Below the pieces are notes generated by a model. It was not told the origin of the DNA and made no database searches. It saw only the letters and a program-made list of their open reading frames with translations. A stretch of 64,000 nt of DNA from Pseudoalteromonas rubra (GTDB taxonomy: Bacteria > Pseudomonadota > Gammaproteobacteria > Enterobacterales > Alteromonadaceae), in contig NZ_CP045429.1 in assembly GCF_005886805.2 (NCBI RefSeq), positions 1,582,501-1,646,500 of the forward strand, written 5' to 3'. Position numbers and translations under genes: made by a program. Of this stretch, positions 57,443 through 64,000 are shown in pieces (the first letter of the stretch is position 1; every line of letters starts with the position of its first letter).

Positions 57443-59503
57443 TTGCAGCAAAATTTTGCCGGGTTTTTAGGTGAGGATGTCACCAGTACGCTAGTTGCCG
57501 CCCTGGAAGGTCAGTTTGCCGGGTTGATAGCCTTATTGCTCTGCGCCGTTGTTTTGGTGTGGTCATTTAAGCGGGTTGGGCTGCCGCCTATTCTGGCTTA
57601 TCTGCTGACGGGCCTGCTGGCTGGCAGCTATGGCTTTGGCTGGATCAGCAACAGTCACGAGATCCAGCTGATTGCCGAATTGGGCATCGTTTTTTTACTG
57701 TTTAGTCTTGGTCTTGAATTCTCTATTCCCAAATTAATGGCTATGCGCAGCGTCGTGTTTGGTCTGGGCAGCTTGCAGGTGCTGGTCACCACTGTGGTGT
57801 TGGCGGTGATATTAAAGTATCTGGGGTTTAACTGGATAGAGGCACTGATCATCGCCAGCTTAATTGCGCTGTCTTCAACCGCCGTGGTGGTTAAAGAACT
57901 CAAAGAGCGGGGAATATTGAATATTCGCCGGGGTCAGCTGGCTGTGGGGGTGTTGTTGTTCCAGGACATTGCCGTGGTGCCTTTGCTGATCACCATTCCT
58001 TTATTAAGTCAGTCTGATAATCAGGTGCTGGTGGGGGCACTTATACTGGCTCTCGCCAAAGGCGCATTCGTGTGTATGTTGTTATGGGCCATCGGCAAAT
58101 GGGTCTTACCCAAAGTATTTAATGAAGTGGCCATGGCACGCACTGATGAGTTATTTGTACTGACTACCTTAGTGGTGGCGCTGTGTGCGGGTGCACTGAC
58201 TTATGCATTTGGCTTGTCTATGGCGTTAGGGGCATTTCTGGCGGGAATGATGCTGGGCGAAAGCCAGTTCAGGCACCAGCTGGAAGCTGAGATCCGGCCA
58301 TTTCGCGATATTCTGATGGGGCTGTTTTTTGTTACCGTTGGCACGCAACTGGATGTGTCTTACGTGATCCAGTCCTTTATTTATATCGTGCTGGTGCTGG
58401 CGCTGCTCATTGTTCTTAAACTGGCCATTATATTCCTGTTGGCACAACTGATGGGAGAGCGTCGCAAAGACGCTTTTGCAGCCGGGATCTTGCTATGGCA
58501 GATGGGTGAGTTCGGTTTTGTACTGGTGGCACTGGCCGGCAAGCACCAATTGATCAGTGCAGAAGTGGCGTCATTCCTGATAGCGCTGGGGGTGTTGTCT
58601 ATGGCGTTAACCCCGTATTTGATCAGTGAAACAGACAGGCTCATTAAGCTGCTACGCATAGACAGCGAAGGTCGGCCAGAGCCACACGAGCAGGGTTTTA
58701 TTACCTCCAGTAAAATTAAAAATCATGTGGTCATCTTTGGCTATGCCCGTGTCGGCCAGACCATAGCGCGCTTTTTGCGCCCGGAAGCCATTCCTTATAT
58801 TGCCGTGGAGCGTAACCCGGCCATTGTTCAGGAGGCGCTGACCGCTGGTGAGCCCGTGGTGTTTGGTGATCCGACCCAGCACGAAGTGCTTAAGTCGGCC
58901 AATGTCAGTGAGGCGCGTCTGGTAATTGTGTCATTAAATGATTTTGACAAAGCTCAGGCCGTGATAGATGCGGTTAAACGCTTTGCGCCCGAAGTCAAAA
59001 TTCTGGTCAGAATGAAGGACGATACCCATCTTGAGGCGCTCAAAGAACTCGGAGCCACTGAGGTGGTGCCAGAGTCGCTGGAAGCCAGTTTGATGATGGT
59101 GTCGCATGTGTTGTATATGTCTGGTGTACCCATGCGGCGGATCCTTAAACGGGTAAGCATTGAAAGGCAAAATCGCTACGAATATCTGCACGGCTTTTTC
59201 ACCGGGGACAGCCAGGAAATGAAAGAGTACGCGGGGGCTGAAGGATCAGGCTATAGCTCTGATCGGCTTGAATACCTGCACGCCATAGCCTTACCGGACG
59301 AGGCCTTTGCGGTAGACAAATCAATCGCTGAGCTGGATCTGGCGCGGCACAAGGTGGTAGTAAAAGCGCTGCGGCGCAACGGCGAAGAAATTTCTATGCC
59401 CGATGAAGAGATCACCCTGTGTGCCAGTGATGTATTGCTGCTAAAAGGCAAGCCGCGCCGGGTCGAGCGTGCGGAGCAATTTTTGTTAGATGGCCTGCCA
59501 TAA
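57443..59503 (+). CDS. Kef-type cation:proton antiporter with RCK domain
   Basis: A CPA2-family protein of about 686 residues: 12-13 membrane segments in the first 400 residues (GLPPILAYLLTGLLAGSYGF, GIVFLLFSLGLEFS, SLIALSSTAVVVKEL, FQDIAVVPLL), then an RCK/TrkA-N Rossmann domain (HVVIFGYARVGQTIARFL, about 425) and a TrkA-C domain at the end. It exchanges potassium or sodium for protons. Two TTG codons (57431, 57443) are candidate starts; the second has GGGAGG immediately upstream, so I prefer it. KefB versus KefC cannot be told. Confidence 0.88.
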   Translation: MQQNFAGFLGEDVTSTLVAALEGQFAGLIALLLCAVVLVWSFKRVGLPPILAYLLTGLLAGSYGFGWISNSHEIQLIAELGIVFLLFSLGLEFSIPKLMAMRSVVFGLGSLQVLVTTVVLAVILKYLGFNWIEALIIASLIALSSTAVVVKELKERGILNIRRGQLAVGVLLFQDIAVVPLLITIPLLSQSDNQVLVGALILALAKGAFVCMLLWAIGKWVLPKVFNEVAMARTDELFVLTTLVVALCAGALTYAFGLSMALGAFLAGMMLGESQFRHQLEAEIRPFRDILMGLFFVTVGTQLDVSYVIQSFIYIVLVLALLIVLKLAIIFLLAQLMGERRKDAFAAGILLWQMGEFGFVLVALAGKHQLISAEVASFLIALGVLSMALTPYLISETDRLIKLLRIDSEGRPEPHEQGFITSSKIKNHVVIFGYARVGQTIARFLRPEAIPYIAVERNPAIVQEALTAGEPVVFGDPTQHEVLKSANVSEARLVIVSLNDFDKAQAVIDAVKRFAPEVKILVRMKDDTHLEALKELGATEVVPESLEASLMMVSHVLYMSGVPMRRILKRVSIERQNRYEYLHGFFTGDSQEMKEYAGAEGSGYSSDRLEYLHAIALPDEAFAVDKSIAELDLARHKVVVKALRRNGEEISMPDEEITLCASDVLLLKGKPRRVERAEQFLLDGLP

Positions 59504-59516
59504 CGCAGGCCCACAA

Positions 59517-60662
59517 TTAATCCAGCTCCAAAAATGCCCGGATCTCATCCAGCCGGGCCAGTCCATCCTGATAACCATACTCTATCAGCTCCCGGGTATA
59601 GGCTTTTTCGAACAACAGATAACTGGTTAAACTCGACGGAGAGTGCCGTTTAACCCCGATGGAGCGCAGTAAGAGTTTAATGGCCATTGGCAGTTCATCG
59701 TAATAATGCAGCGCCAGTTCATTAAAATTATGCGTGGGGTTAACCACCAGAGTCTGGATGTGTTTAAGTTCTTTGTGTTTGTCTCTGGCGGGCAGTAATC
59801 CCACAGTGCGGTTAACCCGCTCCATGCGCTCCAGATCTGACTGTAACGTGTCGCTGAACACGCTATCGAGCAAATGACCCGCCACCACCGACATACCGGG
59901 AAAATGCGGCTCATAGCCAATGGGCGTTGGGATCTTGGGCTGCTCAACACCAATGACAAAAATTTTCTCGGCGCCCAGGTGGATTGAAGGGCTAAGTGGT
60001 GACAGCTGGTGGATAGAGCCATCGCCGTAATAATGGTGCCGAACCCGCACACTGGGAAATACCATGGGAATGGCACTGGAGGCCATCAGGTGGTCCAGTG
60101 TAATGTGGTCTGGCACACCAATGCGCTTGGCACGTTGCCAGGGGCGTGCATCTTTCGCCTGATAAAATGCCACCGAGCGGCCGGTTGAGTAGCTGGATAC
60201 CGTCACCGACAGCGCATCCAGATAGCCGCGCTGAATGTGGCGGTCGATGCGGGACAGGTCGAGTACATCATTCAGCAGCTGGCGTAGTGGCGTGTTGTCC
60301 AGCAGGCTCGCGGGAGGCTGGTTGATATATTCAGCCTGAAAGCTGCGCATCATATTGCCCAGGATATGACCAAACGCACCCACAAAGCCGCTCTCGTAAA
60401 CCATATCGGTATGAAAGTTCTTCCAGATTGATTCAATTTTGCGTATCGCCAGGTGCATATTTGAAGCATAGCAGGCCAGGCCTGCGGAATTAATGGCGCC
60501 CGCCGATGTACCATTAATAATGCGAAAGGGCAGCGGTGCAGTTCTGGGCAGGCTGTGTGCCAGCGCTTTCAGGACCCCAATCTGATAGGCTGCACGGGCC
60601 CCACCACCGGTTAGCAGCAGTGCCGAGCGAGGACATGAACGTGAACTGTGATGCTTACTCAT
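59517..60662 (-). CDS. Patatin-like phospholipase
   Basis: A 381-residue protein with the patatin Ser-Asp dyad: oxyanion loop LTGGGARAAYQIGVL (18-31), nucleophile in GTSAG (S53) and DGS (D214, the more usual form is DGG/DGA). A C-terminal region of unknown function follows. ATG 60662 is chosen because AAGGAAG precedes it; the frame is open to 60722. Acts as a lipid acyl hydrolase, localisation unknown. Divergent from the DUF3014-like gene. Confidence 0.88.
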   Translation of the reverse strand: MSKHHSSRSCPRSALLLTGGGARAAYQIGVLKALAHSLPRTAPLPFRIINGTSAGAINSAGLACYASNMHLAIRKIESIWKNFHTDMVYESGFVGAFGHILGNMMRSFQAEYINQPPASLLDNTPLRQLLNDVLDLSRIDRHIQRGYLDALSVTVSSYSTGRSVAFYQAKDARPWQRAKRIGVPDHITLDHLMASSAIPMVFPSVRVRHHYYGDGSIHQLSPLSPSIHLGAEKIFVIGVEQPKIPTPIGYEPHFPGMSVVAGHLLDSVFSDTLQSDLERMERVNRTVGLLPARDKHKELKHIQTLVVNPTHNFNELALHYYDELPMAIKLLLRSIGVKRHSPSSLTSYLLFEKAYTRELIEYGYQDGLARLDEIRAFLELD

Positions 60663-61102
60663 ATGCTTCCTTAACCGCTTATATGGTATGGGTTGATTTG
60701 AGAAATAATTGCCAGCCAGCACTGGCTTGATAGTGTTACTATAACGATTTGTTTAACTTAGTAAAATAGCAATACATCGCGGCTTGGGAACAAATTCATA
60801 GGCGATTCATATTGAGTCCATATGCTCACTAAGCACGAATTGGTATTGCACCTTGTCACGGATGCGATATCTTTTAATGGATACTCACCAATATTGGATG
60901 CATTTGTGAGTATACGCGTTTAAAGAGACTAAAAATGCCATAGGTTGCAGCTGCAAAGGTCGTAATAACGACCAGCAATAAGCTATAATCTTTTGTATAT
61001 TATAGATTATTTTTGTTGCCTTACTGTGCGGTGATACGCCTTGATGGTATTTTAATCACCGTATGTGCAACTTATTCGTTTAGAAAAATTAATGGAGCTT
61101 CC
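60663..61102. other. Intergenic region with tandem inverted repeats
   Basis: About 440 bases between divergent genes. Perfect palindrome TTGCAGCTGCAA at 60945-60956 is followed two bases later by GGTCGT-AATA-ACGACC (60958-60973). Farther on, ATAATC (60985-60990) and GATTAT (61005-61010) form another inverted pair around an AT-rich stretch. These may be operator sites of the downstream gene; otherwise nothing is recognised. Confidence 0.4.
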
Positions 61103-62008
61103 ATGTCAGAGCACAACTCAGCAGAACCAAGGAAAAGCAAGCCATCTAACAGCCACTTATTGCTTGCCGTAAGCGTGGTCATAGCCCTCGTTATTGTGGC
61201 CATATTTGTGCTTTCAAACCGGGATAATCAGCAGGAAAACACCAAATTTAAACAGGATGTCGTCGTACCGGAGAAAACCCCGGCGGAAGTGGTTAATACT
61301 GCCCGTCCGGAGCCCGTGCAGGAAGTCGAAGAAACCATTGAACCCGCGCCGGTTGTTGAGCCAGAACCTATGCCTGAACCCGAACCAGAGCCGCTGCCAC
61401 AGCGTGAGCCTGAGCAACCTGTTGTTGCACCGCTGCCATCGCTGGACGACAGCGACGTAGCCCTGAGCGAGCAAATTTCGAATTACCTGAATGATACCGC
61501 GATGGATTTAGTGGTAACGGAAGACATGATCCGCCGCAGCGTGGTGTTTGTTGATAACCTGGCACAGGGTAAAGTGGCTAAAAAGCACTTCCCGGTCAGC
61601 AAGCCCAAAGACAGCTTTATGGTTATTGAAGATGACATCATCATCACCGATCCAAACAGCTTCGAGCGCTACACGCCTTATGTGAACATGCTTAATGCCA
61701 TGAGTACTGCGCAGCTGGTACGTACGTACAACAAATTCAGACCCTTGATAGGTGAGGCCTATGAAGAAATTGGCTACGACAGCGGCGAATTCGACCTGAC
61801 GTTACAAGAAGCCCTGGGCGAGCTGCTGGAAACCCCAATCCCGGAAACCAGCCTGCCGCTGTTGCAAGAGTCTGTGACCTACAAATATGCCTATGCAGAA
61901 TGGGAACAGTTGTCTGATGCGCAAAAACTTTTCCTGCGCATGGGCCCGGAAAACATGAAAAAGATGAAGAAACGTCTGCAGGACCTAAAAGTCGCGCTGG
62001 CAAAGTAA
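61103..62008 (+). CDS. DUF3014-like membrane-anchored protein
   Basis: A 301-residue protein: short N-terminal cytoplasmic segment, one membrane helix (about 17-37, LLLAVSVVIALVIVAIFVLS), a Glu/Pro-rich periplasmic linker (PEPMPEPEPEP, 75-105) and a folded C-terminal domain (about 115-300) with YVNMLNAMSTAQLVRTYNKF, RPLIGEAYEEIGYDSGEFD and FLRMGPENMKKMKKRLQ. These match what I recall of DUF3014, function unknown. GGAG is upstream of ATG 61103; the frame opens further up without an RBS. Confidence 0.75.
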   Translation: MSEHNSAEPRKSKPSNSHLLLAVSVVIALVIVAIFVLSNRDNQQENTKFKQDVVVPEKTPAEVVNTARPEPVQEVEETIEPAPVVEPEPMPEPEPEPLPQREPEQPVVAPLPSLDDSDVALSEQISNYLNDTAMDLVVTEDMIRRSVVFVDNLAQGKVAKKHFPVSKPKDSFMVIEDDIIITDPNSFERYTPYVNMLNAMSTAQLVRTYNKFRPLIGEAYEEIGYDSGEFDLTLQEALGELLETPIPETSLPLLQESVTYKYAYAEWEQLSDAQKLFLRMGPENMKKMKKRLQDLKVALAK

Positions 62009-62041
62009 GCTAAAACCGAAGAAAAAACCAACCAAAACAGC

Positions 62042-62089
62042 AAAGCTCGTCTAATTGTATATTCACTATGCAGTTAGCCGGGCTTTTTA
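62042..62089 (+). terminator. Terminator of DUF3014-like gene
   Basis: AAAGCTCGTCTAA (62042-62054) pairs with TTAGCCGGGCTTT (62074-62086) with one wobble and one mismatch, ending in a T-run. It immediately precedes the SRP RNA promoter. Confidence 0.6.
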
Positions 62090-62099
62090 ATATTTCCCC

Positions 62100-62128
62100 T
62101 TGCAACCAGACGCGAAACTCGCGATAAT
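62100..62128 (+). promoter_or_regulatory. Promoter of ffs
   Basis: TTGCAA (62100-62105), 17 bases, GATAAT (62123-62128), with a GC-rich discriminator as in stringent stable-RNA promoters. The expected start near 62135 leaves about 22 bases of 5' precursor before mature 4.5S RNA, consistent with RNase P processing as in E. coli. Confidence 0.8.
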
Positions 62129-62156
62129 CCCTCCCGCGCCAAACAAGGCCCTCAAT

Positions 62157-62266
62157 GGTAGTCTTATTGGTCCTCTCGCAACGATAGTTCGTGAACCTGG
62201 TCAGGTCCGGAAGGAAGCAGCCACAGCGAATGACTCGTGTGCCGGGATGTGGCTGGTAAGACTGCC
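62157..62266 (+). ncRNA. ffs: 4.5S RNA, signal recognition particle RNA
   Basis: About 110 bases forming the bacterial SRP RNA. The conserved core GGTCAGGTCCGGAAGGAAGC (62200-62219) includes the GGAA tetraloop region that binds Ffh, followed by CAGCC and, on the 3' side, GTGTGCCGGGATG. The ends pair: GGTAGTCTTA at 62157 with TAAGACTGCC at 62257-62266 (one G-U). With Ffh it targets inner-membrane proteins. Exact ends may shift by a few bases. Confidence 0.93.
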
Positions 62267-62797
62267 ACCCAAACTCCAAAGTTTGCGGTGTCAGAATTCA
62301 CTTCATAAAATTCATATATCATCCAGATTACAATTCCTATTTTTAATACGATACTCAATTACTCTCTAAACTATTTGATCCTGTATATCATCCGGTTAGG
62401 TTTTACATCGAGTCAATCGGTGAACACCTTATTTGCGAATGGCAATTGTGCGGTTAGCATCTAGACTAAATAAGCTCTACGCGATTTAATGTCTAGAAGC
62501 CCCGGAATGATTGCTTTTAAGCTGTGCTAGCGATGAATTCACTTATGGGAAAACTACAACAATAGGTGTGTAAAACTCAGCCTGATTTTAGCTAAGTGAC
62601 AATTAGGTTGATCAAGCGCTGGAAATCGCAGTTAAATCGATAAGCAATTACCTAGATCAACAGTCCGACTCTTAATAAGTGGAAAAATAAAGAAGAGGAT
62701 GAGATGCTACTTTGAGAATGTTAATACTCAATTATGTTGCCAAGCTCAAGTCCTGACCTTGAAGTACCTAACCTTTTGGAATAAGGAGAGAAGTATT
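62267..62797. other. Intergenic AT-rich region after ffs
   Basis: About 530 bases. A hairpin (CACC-CAAACT / AGTTTG-C-GGTG, 62266-62290) directly follows ffs and may end its transcription, though it has no T-tract. The rest is AT-rich and shows no supported gene. RBS AAGGAGAG precedes the nuclease gene. Confidence 0.45.
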
Positions 62798-63625
62798 ATG
62801 GTTCGCCTGGAAGAACTCAAGCCATCTAGCAAGCAGCGCGTTTACGATATATTAAACGCGCTTGAATTTGATATGGCCGACTGGACGGAATCACTTGCCG
62901 ATAAAGAACGTAGTCCCTCATCAAACCCTAAGTATTGCTATAATTGGTCGTTTGTTCGCGATGATAAAAAAGTGATTGTACTCTTTTTATGGTACGAAGA
63001 AATGGAAACTCTCCATGGTAGGATTTATCAAGAACACAGCTTTAGACAATATGCAGAAGAGCAAGAAAAGGGTAGAAAGAAAAGGTCGCTTGAAATTGAT
63101 TATGCAATAAGACTGGCATATGAGACGAAGTTACCCCTTAACGTTGTAATATGTCAAAGAAGTGCAAATACCAATGGGGTTCTTAAAAGAGAACTAGACA
63201 ACGAGAAGTGGTCTGTTACCGGTTATGATCAAGATACAGGGGCTTGTATTATAGAAAGAGGTTTTAACAAGTCTGATGAAGGATATTTCGATCAATTTGA
63301 AGTAGATGGTATTACCGAAAAAATACACAAATTTGAAAGGCATAGTTTTGAATATACCAGATCAAGCGTTATAAGAAGAAAGGTATTGCTAAGAGCCAAT
63401 GGAAAATGTGAGGTTTGTTCATTAGATGGTTTTACCACAAAAAATGGTGATAAATATCTAGAGACACATCATATTGTACCTTTGAGTGAAGGCGGTGATG
63501 ATTCCTATGAGAATGTGATTGCGTTATGTCCTAATGATCATCGAAAAGCTCACTTCGGAATAGACTCTTCATTAACGAAGGAAAAATTGATCAAAAAAGT
63601 GAAGTCCAAAATTGCTGGTGGTTAA
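62798..63625 (+). CDS. McrA-like HNH endonuclease
   Basis: A 275-residue protein with a C-terminal HNH domain (about 195-255): zinc pair C204-C207 (NGKCEVC), HH at 224-225 in YLETHHIVPLSEGG, N239, and LCPNDHRKAH with C244, H248 and H252. This closely resembles the HNH of E. coli McrA, a modified-cytosine restriction nuclease, in order and spacing, but McrA has CPNC where this has CPND, so the fourth zinc ligand is lacking. The N-terminal 190 residues are not recognised and could be a DNA-recognition domain. ATG 62798 follows AAGGAGAG. The gene is AT-rich and near a transposase remnant, suggesting acquisition; anti-phage activity is inference. Confidence 0.8.
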   Translation: MVRLEELKPSSKQRVYDILNALEFDMADWTESLADKERSPSSNPKYCYNWSFVRDDKKVIVLFLWYEEMETLHGRIYQEHSFRQYAEEQEKGRKKRSLEIDYAIRLAYETKLPLNVVICQRSANTNGVLKRELDNEKWSVTGYDQDTGACIIERGFNKSDEGYFDQFEVDGITEKIHKFERHSFEYTRSSVIRRKVLLRANGKCEVCSLDGFTTKNGDKYLETHHIVPLSEGGDDSYENVIALCPNDHRKAHFGIDSSLTKEKLIKKVKSKIAGG

Positions 63626-63810
63626 ACCAAAGTATTGTATAAAAGGATAGTGCTCTACATTCAGCCTTAATGGTGCTGGTTAGTTAGGGCATTTTAATCG
63701 GAGGTAGTATACTTCGAATGAGCTTAAGTGAATACAACGACATTATTTTAAAACATGAGACTGTAATAAAAACTGTGTAACTGCCTGTTATTAATACCGT
63801 GTTGGTATAG

Positions 63811-64000
63811 GCTGCCCTCAATGCTGAACTGGGTGAGTATTTGGGTTATCGAAAAATGGTAAACCGACTTCTCTAAACAGCCGAATTGGCTACTCCAATA
63901 AAACCATTGTTACTGAAGATGGCGCTATTGATGTAGAGACTCCGAGGGTCCGCCTCAGCACCTTTGAGCCTCAGCCGGTGAAGAAACAACAAACCGGTTT
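63811..64000 (+). pseudogene. IS256-family transposase remnant (edge)
   Basis: From 63811 the sequence reads AALNAELGEYLGYRKM, then after a frame change NSRIGYSNKTIVTEDG and IDVETPRVRLSTFEPQPVKK up to the window edge. These match the N-terminal part of IS256-type (mutator) transposases: AALxAEL..HLGY, then GxxEIETPRDRxGSFEPxxV. An in-frame stop lies before 63811 and at least one frameshift or deletion is needed, so it is not functional. The 3' part, if any, lies beyond the window. Confidence 0.7.

Noticed and set aside
1..64000. tRNA genes, rRNA genes and CRISPR arrays
   Set aside because: None were recognised by reading both strands; a tRNAscan or CRISPR search was not possible here.

Overview
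The window looks like chromosomal DNA of a marine gammaproteobacterium of the Alteromonadales, most likely Pseudoalteromonas or a close relative. This is inferred from the gene content, the protein sequences and the gene order; no database search was run. The long core run glnD-dapD / map / rpsB-tsf-pyrH-frr-uppS-cdsA-dxr-rseP-bamA-skp-lpxD-fabZ-lpxA-lpxB-rnhB-dnaE-accA-tilS is the usual gammaproteobacterial order.

Layout. 1-3744 (minus strand): the 5' part of an amidohydrolase cut by the window edge, then a large FliK-like hook-length-control protein. 3849-11584 (plus): a complete cytochrome c maturation operon ccmABCDEFGHI with overlapping genes, followed by mlaA. 11683-13604 (minus): a secreted protein with a domain resembling polymorphic toxin type 44, plus a small lipoprotein that could be its immunity partner. 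14066-20932: a lipoprotein, a Met-rich TonB-dependent copper receptor, an EAL-HDOD protein and the proline symporter putP.

20933-30452 is accessory in character. It holds an unannotated double-glycine-leader peptide (59 aa) in a tight cluster with two membrane proteins, a LysR/azoreductase divergent pair, two divergent XRE regulators, a heme-binding-like family protein, and a membrane-embedded AraC regulator followed by a TonB receptor broken by one in-frame amber codon.

30506-56241 is the core block. It covers nitrogen signalling and lysine/peptidoglycan precursor supply, translation (S2, EF-Ts, RRF), UMP kinase, undecaprenyl-diphosphate, phospholipid and isoprenoid synthesis, the outer-membrane assembly and lipid A genes, DNA polymerase III alpha, acetyl-CoA carboxylase alpha and tRNA-Ile lysidine synthetase. 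The rpsB promoter, the rpsB/tsf attenuator hairpin and several intrinsic terminators can be read directly.

56401-62290: a diguanylate cyclase, a Kef-type antiporter, a patatin phospholipase, a DUF3014-like membrane protein, and the 4.5S SRP RNA with a clear promoter. 62798-64000 is AT-rich and looks acquired: a solitary McrA-like HNH nuclease and a degenerate IS256-family transposase fragment at the edge.

The best candidates for something undescribed are the double-Gly peptide locus (21258-22394) and the secreted toxin44-like/lipoprotein pair (11683-13604).
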